The notes under the pieces: model-generated
What the model was told of the DNA's origin: nothing
What the model saw: only the letters and a program-made list of their open reading frames with translations
The model's database searches: none
Program-made: the position numbers and the translations under genes
NCBI GenBank assembly: GCA_018396705.1
Contig: JAGTQZ010000004.1
Span: 124,001 to 188,000 of the forward strand
Length of the DNA: 64,000 nt
Origin: Candidatus Bathyarchaeota archaeon
GTDB lineage: Archaea > Thermoproteota > Bathyarchaeia > Bathyarchaeales > Bathycorpusculaceae
Direction of reading: 5' to 3'
Part shown: positions 34,471 through 43,031 of the stretch, piece after piece
How positions within the stretch are numbered: the stretch's first letter is position 1
Layout of the letters: the number at the start of each line of letters is the position of its first letter

Positions 34471-35216
34471 TTAAATTTTATGTCCATGGCGTCCAGTCAA
34501 GGGTACAAAAGCAACTCCGCCAAGGTTTTCTCGGCTAATTTTTCCGTTAACGCTTTTCGTCACTTTTATCAAGCTTTGGAAAAAATGCATACTTCCGACG
34601 GGGATAAGCATTATTCCACCAGTTTTTAGCTGCTCTATTAGTGGTGAAGGGATATCTGGCGCAGCGGCTGTTACAAGAATTCTGTCGTACGGCGCCTTTT
34701 CTAGGTAGCCCATTGATCCGTCAGCGCATATTATTGTTACTCGATCTCCATAGCCAGCCCGTAGGATGTTCCTTCTGGCGAATTCAGCTAACCCTTCAAT
34801 TATTTCTATAGTGTAAACGTGTCCCCATTCGCTTCTTGGAGCATCGCTAGGCGCCACTATTTCCGCTATTGTAGCAGCATGCCACCCTGATCCTGCCCCT
34901 ACCTCTAGGACTTTATGGCCTACTTCCAATTGGAGGGCTTCATTCATGATGGCTACCATGTTTCGCCTAGTCTCAGCTGAATATGGCTGAGACCATGTGG
35001 CGCTGAAACTGTTTGCCCAAAACCAATTGGAAGCGGCGTGTCCACGGCACTATATTGCCTCATATTTTCAGGCAGAAACTTTGCCCGAGGCACAGAGCGT
35101 AAAGCTCTGATTACCTTGGGGGTTCTCAGAACCCCTTCTTTTATTAGGTTCTCAATGAGTTTTTCCCATTCTCTTTCCAAACAACACACCACACTAGAGT
35201 ATTGTGGAAATGGCAT
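34471..35216 (-). CDS. pcm: Protein-L-isoaspartate O-methyltransferase, interrupted by a 35-nt putative intron
   Basis: Two exons on the minus strand: 35216-34997 (220 nt) and 34961-34471 (491 nt). Without the 34996-34962 segment they total 711 nt, in frame, 236 residues, normal for Pcm. Exon 1 gives the N-terminal helices and PLPIGFGQTVSAP (61-73). His74 is split by the junction. Exon 2 continues MVAIMNEALQL, then the SAM motif VLEVGAGSGWHAA and VTAAAPDIPSPLIEQLKTGGIMLIPVG. It repairs isoaspartyl residues in aged proteins. Unspliced mRNA would end at TAG 34955 after 87 residues. Alternatives are a disrupted gene, or re-initiation at ATG 34959, which overlaps the stop region. See the intron entry. 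Confidence 0.88.
34962..34996 (-). other. Putative bulge-helix-bulge pre-mRNA intron in pcm
   Basis: On the minus strand, exon CGCC, bulge ACA, 10-nt stem TGGTCTCAGC, loop CATATTCA, stem GCTGAGACTA, then GGCG and bulge AAA. CGCC pairs with GGCG as the 4-bp central helix; the 10-bp stem has one G-U. The 3-nt bulges lie on opposite strands, as tRNA-splicing endonuclease requires. Cutting between the second and third bulge bases (AC^A, AA^A) removes exactly 35 nt, joins C|AC as His74, and restores the archaeal Pcm motif GQTVSAPHMVAIM. The outer exon-exon helix is only one G-C pair, so this is a relaxed BHB. The geometry and the frame are two independent lines of evidence. Confidence 0.8.
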
Positions 35217-35255
35217 TTAACACATTTGTATGCATCTATTTGAAGCTAAAATTCT

Positions 35256-37085
35256 CTATTTTACTGTTACAGATTTCGCTAGATTTCTTGGTTTATCTGG
35301 ATCGTATCCTTTTTCTAAGGCCATGTAATATGCCAACAGTTGCAATGGAACCACATATGGGATAGGCGATAGAACATCAGGAATCCCTTTTGGTATTTCT
35401 ACGTAGTCGTCAGCTAGTCGCTTCACTTCCTCATCGCCCTCTTCCATTATGGCGATTATGGAGGCTCCTCTTGCTTTCATTTCCATTATATTTCCAAGAG
35501 AAGTCTTATAGGTATCGTCTTTAGGACATATGAAAACCACTGGGAAACCATCTTCCACTAGGCTTATTGGGCCGTGTTTACTTTCACCTGCGGGGAATGC
35601 TATCGACGGAATGTATGCTATTTCCATTAATTTGAGTCTGCCTTCATAAGCTGTGGCTGTGCTTATTCCCCTTCCAAGGAAAAAGAAGACCTTGGCATCT
35701 CTATACTTTCTCGCGATAGTTTTAACTTTTTCTTCCTGCGTTGCAATTACCGTCTGTACAATATCTGGAATTTTTTTTAGCTTAGCCTCTATAAAGTCCA
35801 TTTCATCTTGAGATATTTTCCCTCTTTTCTTGGCGAGTCTTAAAGCCAACTGCGCTAGAACCGAAAGCTGAGAAGTAAAAGTTTTCGTAGCCGCGACACC
35901 TATTTCAGGCCCGGACTGCTGGCTTATGTATACCCGTGAAATTCTTGTAAGCGTTGAGCCTATCACATTTGTCAAGCCTAGAATGGTGGCGGCTCGCTGG
36001 CGGGCAACGTTTACCGCTGCAATAGTGTCCGCTGTTTCACCAGATTGACTTACAGCCAAAATCGTGCTTTCAATGTTCACAGACTTACCATGTTGTTCGA
36101 TGAACTCTGAGGCTATCACGGGGTATGTAGCTAGATAAGCAAGTTTGGAGAACATGTAAGACGCTGCCAGACAAGCGTGGTATGATGTCCCACAAGCCAC
36201 CAAAAAGACTTCGCGAGCCCTGTCGAGAAACGTTGCCATTAAATCTAGATAATGTTCTTGCAGCCTCAAAGTATTCCGTAAACATGCTGGTTGTTCGTGG
36301 ATTTCTTTCAACATGAAATGAGGATAGCCTTTCTTAACAGCCATTTCAGGGGTCCATTCAATAATTTTGGGTTCACGTACGACGAGGGTTGAGTCTGCAA
36401 TATTTCTGATTTCGAACCCCTCTTGGGATAGAATTACAAGCTCACCATCTTCTATAAACACTGCTTTGTTGGTTAGTGGTAAAAAGGCTGGGATGTCTGA
36501 GGCGCAATAAAGTGCGTTTTCACCTATTCCCAGTACTAGTGGACTTTCTTTTCTAGCGCATATTATTTTGCCCGGCTCTTTTGGGGAAATTATTGCAATG
36601 GCATAAGAGCCTTCAACCTTACGCACGGCTTCAAGAACTGCATCTGCAAGGCTTAAAAAGGGGTTGTTTTTTAAAGCTTCCTCGATTAGATGGGCGATGA
36701 CTTCGGTATCTGTTTTTGAAACGAAAACATGTCCCTTGTTTTCCAGTTCAAGCTTTAACTCGGAGAAGTTTTCGATGATTCCATTGTGAACTACTGCTAT
36801 TTGTCCATTACAGTCTACATGAGGGTGAGCGTTAACTTGTAACGGTGCGCCATGAGTTGCCCATCTTGTGTGGCCTATACCTATGTTTCCAGGTAAATCG
36901 TCGAGATTGTGGGTTCTGTGAACTTCATCTATTTTGCCACTATCCTTTTTTATGTAGAGTTTACTGTCGCAGATGGTTGCTTCACCGACCGAATCATAGC
37001 CCCTATACTCCAACCTTTTTAAGGCTTGATGTATTACTGGTGCAGCATTCCCTTCCTTCAGAATACATCCAAATATTCCACACAT
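35256..37085 (-). CDS. glmS: Glutamine-fructose-6-phosphate aminotransferase
   Basis: 609 residues. N-terminal nucleophile Cys2 in MCGIFGCI, glutaminase motifs GHTRWATHG and HPHVDCNGQIAVVHNGIIEN; two SIS domains with CGTSYHACLAA, SQSGETADTIAA and the C-terminal LAKSVTVK. It makes glucosamine-6-phosphate for UDP-GlcNAc and glycan synthesis. No ribozyme or riboswitch is visible in the 196-nt leader, which has a minus-strand TATA-like stretch near 37145. Confidence 0.96.
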   Translation of the reverse strand: MCGIFGCILKEGNAAPVIHQALKRLEYRGYDSVGEATICDSKLYIKKDSGKIDEVHRTHNLDDLPGNIGIGHTRWATHGAPLQVNAHPHVDCNGQIAVVHNGIIENFSELKLELENKGHVFVSKTDTEVIAHLIEEALKNNPFLSLADAVLEAVRKVEGSYAIAIISPKEPGKIICARKESPLVLGIGENALYCASDIPAFLPLTNKAVFIEDGELVILSQEGFEIRNIADSTLVVREPKIIEWTPEMAVKKGYPHFMLKEIHEQPACLRNTLRLQEHYLDLMATFLDRAREVFLVACGTSYHACLAASYMFSKLAYLATYPVIASEFIEQHGKSVNIESTILAVSQSGETADTIAAVNVARQRAATILGLTNVIGSTLTRISRVYISQQSGPEIGVAATKTFTSQLSVLAQLALRLAKKRGKISQDEMDFIEAKLKKIPDIVQTVIATQEEKVKTIARKYRDAKVFFFLGRGISTATAYEGRLKLMEIAYIPSIAFPAGESKHGPISLVEDGFPVVFICPKDDTYKTSLGNIMEMKARGASIIAIMEEGDEEVKRLADDYVEIPKGIPDVLSPIPYVVPLQLLAYYMALEKGYDPDKPRNLAKSVTVK

Positions 37086-37281
37086 TGATTGGGCCTCTGA
37101 AGCCTTATGCTCTATTGCACGCTTTTTAACGTTGTTTCCGTTTAATAAGTATTTTTAAGAAAGAAATTTTTCATTTCTAAGATTTTTGTGGATATTTTTA
37201 CCGCTTTAACCAAGATTTTTCTCTTTTTGTTGTTGTTTTTTTAACATTATTTGGAACATTTTCATAATGGTTGCATCTCTA

Positions 37282-38448
37282 TTACAGCATTTTCCTTGCA
37301 ATCTCAGCTCCTATAACCATATTCCTTAACTTTCGGAAGCTAACTTCCCATGTTCGTGTTCTTAATCCACAATCCGTGCTGACATATATCCTACTCGGGT
37401 CGCCTACGATCTTTAAGGCGTAAAGGATTCTATCCCTCACAAGCTCTGGTGGTTCAATGAGGTCTGTGTGAACGTCTATTACTCCTAGGCCGTAGTTCCC
37501 GTTATATCCGTAATCTTCAAAAATTTTCAGTTCTCTGTATCCCACTCTTACTTCTTCTGTCGTTCCTAATTGTAGGCTGTCTCGGTTAGCAAATTCGAGG
37601 GCTAGCTGTCTGCAATTTTGTAGTTGACATGCGTATTTGGCTAACACTTTATAGTTACTGTAACAGTTGTGGAGGCTGAAAGTGCAGTTGAACCCTTTAA
37701 CGGTTTCATTGAAGGCTTCTATGAAAAGTTGCATCTCTTCGTCTGATGGATTCGTAGTTACTGCTGGCTCATCTATCTGTATCCATGAGGCTCCAGCCTC
37801 TATTAACCTTTTTATTTCTGGCCTCAAAATCTCCCTTATTAAGTCGAAGATAAATTCTCTCTTCGCCTCAGTTTTCCTTTTCTTTAAATCCTTTGTCCGT
37901 TTCCACGTTTTTTGCTCGTAATACTCGTTAAAGGTCCAGTCGACGATCGTGTAGGGTCCTGTGAACGGCACTTTCACAACTTTTTTTGTGTTTTCTTTTG
38001 TAAAAAGGAATTCGTCCACGTAAATTGGTTTAAGATATTTCGGTTTATCTATGCATGCTGCCTTGTTAAAGTAACGGTAGTCAAAGGATTTAACATAGCC
38101 TAGAAACTTGAAACCTTCAACGTTGCGTATAACATGTTCATACATTTCTGAGCGCCATTGTTCTCCATCAAAAACTATATCAAGACCCGTTGCTTCAAAA
38201 AGACGTATGGCGTATTTTGCCGACCATTGGAGTAATGCTTTTTTATCTTCTGCTGTGCGTTCGCGGCGAGTTAAAAGATTTATAAGTTCCTCCGTGTTTT
38301 CTATACTTAGTCTTCGTCCCCACTCGACGGCTTCCATGATTTCATCTTTTGAGAGCACCTCGCCTCTGTAAGCTTTGATTCTCCAAACTGGTTTGGCTAA
38401 GCTTCCTATTTCCTGTGTTGGGAAAAGCTTGTTCATGCTCATTTCCAT
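37282..38448 (-). CDS. Methionine synthase, catalytic MetE-like half
   Basis: 388 residues corresponding to the C-terminal catalytic domain of cobalamin-independent methionine synthase. Zinc/homocysteine ligands are H260 and C262 (SLHNCYSNY), E285 (LEFANRD) and C360 (STDCGLRTR); WIQIDEPAV is also conserved. It transfers a methyl group to homocysteine, in archaeal core enzymes often from a corrinoid rather than methyl-folate. Starts inside the upstream partner gene (10-nt overlap). Confidence 0.85.
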   Translation of the reverse strand: MEMSMNKLFPTQEIGSLAKPVWRIKAYRGEVLSKDEIMEAVEWGRRLSIENTEELINLLTRRERTAEDKKALLQWSAKYAIRLFEATGLDIVFDGEQWRSEMYEHVIRNVEGFKFLGYVKSFDYRYFNKAACIDKPKYLKPIYVDEFLFTKENTKKVVKVPFTGPYTIVDWTFNEYYEQKTWKRTKDLKKRKTEAKREFIFDLIREILRPEIKRLIEAGASWIQIDEPAVTTNPSDEEMQLFIEAFNETVKGFNCTFSLHNCYSNYKVLAKYACQLQNCRQLALEFANRDSLQLGTTEEVRVGYRELKIFEDYGYNGNYGLGVIDVHTDLIEPPELVRDRILYALKIVGDPSRIYVSTDCGLRTRTWEVSFRKLRNMVIGAEIARKML

Positions 38449-39419
38449 TTGTCTTTGAGGCGTCTAGCCACACTACTTATGACTTTTAACTTTTCCTCCG
38501 CTCTTTCCCACGGTAGATACTCTAAATCGCAGTTGGGGCATACGAAGATGTCATAACTTTTTGAGGGATAGATTGCGTCAATCATTTTCTCTGCTACTTG
38601 GACAAGTTCATTTTCATCTTCAATTGAAGAATTACGTGCATCCACGAGCCCTAGGGCAATGCCTTTGTCAAATTTGCAGTCCTTTAGTTTTTCCAAGCTT
38701 GTCTCGTATAGGTCGATTCCAAGGTCGTCGACGGGAAAGTCTAGTGCTTCCGGCAATAGTTGCGAGAAGTCTCCAAAAAACGTTTGGAGGCTTGTCTTGG
38801 CTTCCACGCCTTTTAAAGCCGTTCTCAAGGCTTCATGAACATCTGCAAAAACATCTTTTGAAATAGTTTCTTTTTGGGGGTTGTAAACAAGTGCTGGCTC
38901 GCTTAGTTGGATATATTTGAAGCCTATTGCGGTTAAGCTTTCAATTTCCTCATTTAATGCTTCTGAGTATGCAAACATAACCTCCCTTAGATTCTTGTAA
39001 AATCTATTGTCTGCAAGCTTAGCAAAAGTGTATGGTGCTGGCAAGATAGCCTTCCATGGGAGTTCTTTAGGCAAAAATTTTGTAAACATTGTTGGTATCA
39101 CGTTCTTTGTTCGACGGATTTCATTTAAAACTATTGGTTTTCTATAGAATGTGTTGTTATTGAACCATCTGGCGAGCCCTCCAACTTCTATGCCCTGCAA
39201 ATTTTCTGTGAAAGGTCTTAAAAGGTCTTGCCATTTAAGCATTCCATCGGTAATGTAGCTAAGTCCTGCAGAAGTTTGGGCATTTACAACTTTAATGGTA
39301 GCTTCTTGGAAAGCCTTTTCCAATGTATCTTCACATATTTTTTTTCTATCGTAGGCCCTGGTAACCTCCACGAGCTCTTTTGGTCTCGGAAGAGTTCCGG
39401 TAACATAGCATCCAATCAT
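38439..39419 (-). CDS. MetE N-terminal-half homologue
   Basis: 326 residues with the same TIM-barrel family: YITDGMLKWQDLLRPF, ILPAPYTFAKLADN, YIQLSEPALVYN. The HxC zinc motif is replaced by QTFFGDF, and GIALGLVDARNSSIED resembles the inactive N-terminal barrel of long bacterial MetE. A single late cysteine pair (VCPNCDLEYLPW) remains. Together with the downstream gene it looks like a two-gene MetE; a regulatory or methyl-donor-binding role is inferred. Confidence 0.78.
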   Translation of the reverse strand: MIGCYVTGTLPRPKELVEVTRAYDRKKICEDTLEKAFQEATIKVVNAQTSAGLSYITDGMLKWQDLLRPFTENLQGIEVGGLARWFNNNTFYRKPIVLNEIRRTKNVIPTMFTKFLPKELPWKAILPAPYTFAKLADNRFYKNLREVMFAYSEALNEEIESLTAIGFKYIQLSEPALVYNPQKETISKDVFADVHEALRTALKGVEAKTSLQTFFGDFSQLLPEALDFPVDDLGIDLYETSLEKLKDCKFDKGIALGLVDARNSSIEDENELVQVAEKMIDAIYPSKSYDIFVCPNCDLEYLPWERAEEKLKVISSVARRLKDKWK

Positions 39420-39539
39420 TTTGTAACCAGCTTAATCTTCCATAGTTTGTGTGATATCGTAAATTAAGGTTGTTTTCATTTTAAGCTTCTGCTCAAGCGT
39501 CTTTATTGTAATGAAAATTTTAATAGTGGAATAACTTTT

Positions 39540-40520
39540 ATGCTATTGATTATTATGGAAAAGAAACTGTTACTTTATGATGATGGCAAGACCCGTATGG
39601 TTAAGGAAATCGTGGTTTTTGATGATCCTCAAAGGCTTAAGCTAGTTCTAAATAGACTTAGCTGGAAAATTTTGGTCATGCTTTTTGAGAGGGAGATGTA
39701 TCCCCTTCAAATAGCCAAACAGTTGGGAGTACATGAGCAGAAGGTATACTATCACGTTAGAAAACTTGCTAAAGCCGGAGCCATAACAGTTGTGCGGCAG
39801 GAAGGAAAGAAAGGCGCCATAGCTAAATATTATAGGGCGACTTCGCCGGCTTTTGGGATAGAGCTACCAAATGGATATAAAACAGTGGGTATGGTTTTGC
39901 CATCGTGGCTTGAAGAGCCTGTTCAAAAGTTTTTTGGAGAGTTTCTACGAGAAGACGGAGTCTTTAATGGAAAAATTGTCGTGGGTAGTCCCTTACCGCA
40001 TGGACCTTTTAGGACAAGCGCGAGGGATGGGCATTATGCTTCTCATCTGGCTCTCTTTCTCGGACAGTTCGCCCGTGTGCCCGAGGATTTCACAGTTAAG
40101 CTTGATGTGGATGTTAAAGCGGAAAAAGAAGAGAAAAATAATCTCATTCTTGTGGGCGGACCTGGAACAAACTTGTTGACGCAGGAACTTAACGAGTACC
40201 TACCCATAAAATTTAACATGCAACCGTCTGAGCAAGGTTTCCTGTTTGGTGGACTTGTTTCTGCTAAAACTGGGCGGGTTTACACAGCTGACAGCGTTGG
40301 GCTTATAGCGAAAATTATTAATCCATGGGATTCCAGCAAGTGGGTTATTGTTTTAGCCGGAAACAAAGCGGTTGGCACAAAAGCATGTGTGTTGGCGTTA
40401 ACAAACTTTTGGAAGAAAACTCTGGAAAAGTATAGAGATGGCGAGCCCTTCGCGGCTGTTATACAAGGCCTTGACTTGGATGGAGACGGTAAAGTGGATT
40501 CGGTGGAAGTTTTGGAGTAA
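39540..40520 (+). CDS. Winged-helix protein with S-layer-like C-terminal domain
   Basis: 326 residues; a second ATG at 39555 is possible. A TATA-like stretch ~23 nt upstream suggests a leaderless start. Residues ~35-105 form an ArsR-like winged helix (LSWKILVMLFEREMYPLQIAKQL, QKVYYHVRKLAKAGAI). The second half matches the S-layer family C-terminal region (NLILVGGPGTNLLTQELNEY, WVIVLAGNKAVGTKACVLAL), ending in an EF-hand-like DLDGDGKVDSVEVLE. There is no signal peptide, so it is cytoplasmic, an odd location for that fold. Confidence 0.72.
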   Translation: MLLIIMEKKLLLYDDGKTRMVKEIVVFDDPQRLKLVLNRLSWKILVMLFEREMYPLQIAKQLGVHEQKVYYHVRKLAKAGAITVVRQEGKKGAIAKYYRATSPAFGIELPNGYKTVGMVLPSWLEEPVQKFFGEFLREDGVFNGKIVVGSPLPHGPFRTSARDGHYASHLALFLGQFARVPEDFTVKLDVDVKAEKEEKNNLILVGGPGTNLLTQELNEYLPIKFNMQPSEQGFLFGGLVSAKTGRVYTADSVGLIAKIINPWDSSKWVIVLAGNKAVGTKACVLALTNFWKKTLEKYRDGEPFAAVIQGLDLDGDGKVDSVEVLE

Positions 40521-40593
40521 AATTGTGAAGGTTAAAGAAGCTGGAATGAAGAATTTGTGACTACAATCACAGCCCTACTGTTAGAGGTATTCT

Positions 40594-41019
40594 ATGAAGG
40601 TTGTAGAGGTTATTAACGCCTTCGGGCATGAAAATATTAGAGCTACCCATAGATCAACATTTGAAATAACAAAGGAGAAGAAACTTTCGGTTAGAGGGGA
40701 CTGCATCGTCGCAGTTTCAGCCGATAAAAGTTTTCAAGATTTTAAGTCCGAGTTTAAGGAGTTTTTGCGTAAGGACAGTGCAAGAGTGATTATCAATATT
40801 GATGCGGGAAGGATGGCTGAAACCATATACGCCTTTGGATGTTCAAAGCTTGTTCTGGCACATCCCACGGATTTAGTGGTTAGAAAAAGCGATTATGTAT
40901 GTGACAGGACGTTGGCGATAAAGGCAGATAAGGCCGCATGCGACTTTTCAAGGGAGCTTGTGGCGGTGCTGCAGAATCCATCACAAAAAGTGAGAATAAC
41001 CATAACTGTTGAAGTTTAA
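40594..41019 (+). CDS. DUF371 family protein
   Basis: 141 residues, ATG with GAGGT upstream. Family marks: EVINAFGHENIRATHRSTFEI at the N-terminus and DCIVAVSADKSFQDFK. DUF371 is widespread in archaea and its function is unknown to me. The fold is probably beta-rich. The stop overlaps the convergent trm5 stop by 4 nt. Confidence 0.85.
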   Translation: MKVVEVINAFGHENIRATHRSTFEITKEKKLSVRGDCIVAVSADKSFQDFKSEFKEFLRKDSARVIINIDAGRMAETIYAFGCSKLVLAHPTDLVVRKSDYVCDRTLAIKADKAACDFSRELVAVLQNPSQKVRITITVEV

Positions 41020-42086
41020 CATATTTCGGCGTCTATGACAGCTTGCCACTCATAGGGGGCTGTTTCGCGAACAAGTCTTGAAAAGAGGATTGTCCTAACA
41101 CTTAGTCCATGTTTCTCTACCTCTGCTATGAACTTGGCTTTTAAGTCTTCTAACCCGTTTAAGCCTTTCACGAAACTGTAGAAGTGGATGACTCCACCTT
41201 CCGGTTTTAGCGCTTCGCATGCAGCGTCTACAAATGCTATGGCCTTTTCTGGTAGATTCATTATCACACGGTTTGCTATTCCGCAGAGTTGCTGTTTAAT
41301 GATTTGTCTTGCGTCGCCAAGTGTTGGATAGACTTTTCCGTTGACACGGTTTAGTCTAACATTCCTTTTTAGTAGTTGTATTGCATCTGGGTTTATGTCT
41401 ATAGCGTAAACCTTGACGTTTACATGTGTTTTTGCGATAAGTATTGCGAATGGTCCAACTCCGGTGAACATGTCTATGACTGTTTCGCCCTCTTTGACTG
41501 CGGATGCCACTCGCATGTGTTCGTGTGACAAACGTGGCGAAAAGTAAGCTTTAGCTAGATCTATGTAGAATTGGCATCCATGTTCTTTATGGATGGTTTC
41601 GGTTTTGGCTTTCCCAGCGATCACATGGAACTCTCTTAGGCGATATTCCCCTTTAACAGCTCCAGCCTTCGCCAAAACTGTCTGTACGTTTTTGTGCACC
41701 TGAAGTACGGCGTTTCCTATCTCAGTCTTGTAAGCTTCAAGTTCCGGTGGAATTTCGATTATAGCTATGTCCCCTACAAAGTCTATGGCGCGTGGAAGAC
41801 AAGCCAATAAGTGTGGAGGCATTTTATCCTCCAAAGCTTCATGAATTGTTTTAGGCTTTTTTCGCTGTTCTGGAAAAGTATACGTCAAAACTTCGATTGT
41901 TGGACTGTATTCTCTAAGTTTTTCAAATTCATCTGATTGCGGGCTTCTAACTAATGGCACATAAATGTAGTTGTTGTCCCTTTGAATTTTCAATTCCTTG
42001 TCAATTATTCCAAGTTTATGAGCAGAGATTATTACCTTCTCTCCGTAAAACTTGGGTAATTTTAGGCAAGGCGCAGTTTTGGGCAA
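41016..42086 (-). CDS. trm5: tRNA (guanine(37)-N1)-methyltransferase Trm5
   Basis: 356 residues from a TTG. An N-terminal D1-like segment precedes the D2/D3 class I methyltransferase: FYIDLAKAYFSPRLSHEH, VIDMFTGVGPFAILIA (SAM motif), VYAIDINPDAIQLLKRN, VIMNLPEKAIAFVD (NLPE/NPPY-like catalytic motif). It makes m1G37 (or wyosine precursor) in tRNA. Confidence 0.93.
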   Translation of the reverse strand: MPKTAPCLKLPKFYGEKVIISAHKLGIIDKELKIQRDNNYIYVPLVRSPQSDEFEKLREYSPTIEVLTYTFPEQRKKPKTIHEALEDKMPPHLLACLPRAIDFVGDIAIIEIPPELEAYKTEIGNAVLQVHKNVQTVLAKAGAVKGEYRLREFHVIAGKAKTETIHKEHGCQFYIDLAKAYFSPRLSHEHMRVASAVKEGETVIDMFTGVGPFAILIAKTHVNVKVYAIDINPDAIQLLKRNVRLNRVNGKVYPTLGDARQIIKQQLCGIANRVIMNLPEKAIAFVDAACEALKPEGGVIHFYSFVKGLNGLEDLKAKFIAEVEKHGLSVRTILFSRLVRETAPYEWQAVIDAEIC

Positions 42087-42106
42087 CTGTTAAACGCCTT
42101 AGCTGG

Positions 42107-43015
42107 CTACTCTATTATTTTGAAGAAATCTCTCTCGGTTATTATGCCCAAAAGCTTTCCGTTTTTGACAACTGGTAGAGCGCCGAGGTTTCTCTCTCTC
42201 ATTATTTTTGCTGCTTGTCCAGCATCCGCCTCTGGATCAATCGTTGAAACCTCTGTTGTAGCTACTTTTAGGGCTGGAGTGTTTAGCACCTGCGTTATTG
42301 TTCCAGATTGTAAATGTTTGAAGACTTCGCCAGTGCCGAAAAAGCGGATTATATCCATGGTTGTTATTATGCCTAGGACTTTGTCGTCTGAAATTATTGG
42401 AAGCCTTCTAAAGCCTTGAGTGATCATGGTTTTTTCTGCTTCGAAAATGGTTGTTTGAGGAAGCGCCGTCACTACACGGTCTGTCATAAGCTGGGCGACT
42501 TTTACTCCGCTCATGCGGTCTGCAAACATGTGCGCTATGTCTCTCTCTGTAATTATTGCCCTAACACGGTTTTCTTCATCAACAACTGGTAAGCCGCCAA
42601 CGTTTTTCTCTTTCATTAATTGTATTGCTTCGCTTATCTCCGCGGTAGTTTTAACAGCGAAAACGTTTTGGGTCATTATCAACTTTATCGGCTCATTTAT
42701 GGCTTTGAAGATGTTTCCAGAAAACTTTTGCTGAATAATTTCGAATTTTCTACCTCCGCCAAGATAATCAACGAGGTCTGTGGCTGTCACTATTCCTGTG
42801 AGGGTTTTTGCTCCCGGGTCAGCTATGGGGATTCTTCGGAACCCTTCTTTCGCCATTATTTTGACGGCATCGTAGATGGGTGTTGTAGGCGCCGTTGTTA
42901 TGACTGGGCTTTTGGCTATATGAAATATTTCGCCTTCCCGTTTTTTCGCTGCAGGGCTTTTAAGAGAAACTGGACCTTTTCCTCTTAATGTCCGCCTGAA
43001 AGTTTCTTTACTCAA
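42107..43015 (-). CDS. Four-CBS-domain protein (first of three)
   Basis: 302 residues from a TTG. Four CBS repeats are recognisable by TTAPTTPIYDAVKIMAKEGF, NVGGLPVVDEENRVRAIITERDI, RRLPIISDDKVLGIITTMDI and NLGALPVVKNGKLLGIITERDF. CBS pairs bind adenine nucleotides or SAM and act as sensors. No enzyme domain is attached. Downstream of two similar genes on the same strand with short gaps, so probably one transcript. Confidence 0.9.
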   Translation of the reverse strand: MSKETFRRTLRGKGPVSLKSPAAKKREGEIFHIAKSPVITTAPTTPIYDAVKIMAKEGFRRIPIADPGAKTLTGIVTATDLVDYLGGGRKFEIIQQKFSGNIFKAINEPIKLIMTQNVFAVKTTAEISEAIQLMKEKNVGGLPVVDEENRVRAIITERDIAHMFADRMSGVKVAQLMTDRVVTALPQTTIFEAEKTMITQGFRRLPIISDDKVLGIITTMDIIRFFGTGEVFKHLQSGTITQVLNTPALKVATTEVSTIDPEADAGQAAKIMRERNLGALPVVKNGKLLGIITERDFFKIIE

Positions 43016-43031
43016 TTTTACAACCTTAAAT

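Noticed and set aside
37190-37270. Riboswitch or glmS-type ribozyme in the T-rich region near glmS
   Set aside because: The T-rich run is on the plus strand (A-rich in the minus-strand transcripts) and no conserved fold is visible.
40556-40571. TGTGA-N6-TCACA, a perfect CRP-type half-site pair before the DUF371 gene
   Set aside because: No CRP/FNR regulator is known in this context and the site is a single short dyad in AT-rich DNA; treated as coincidence.
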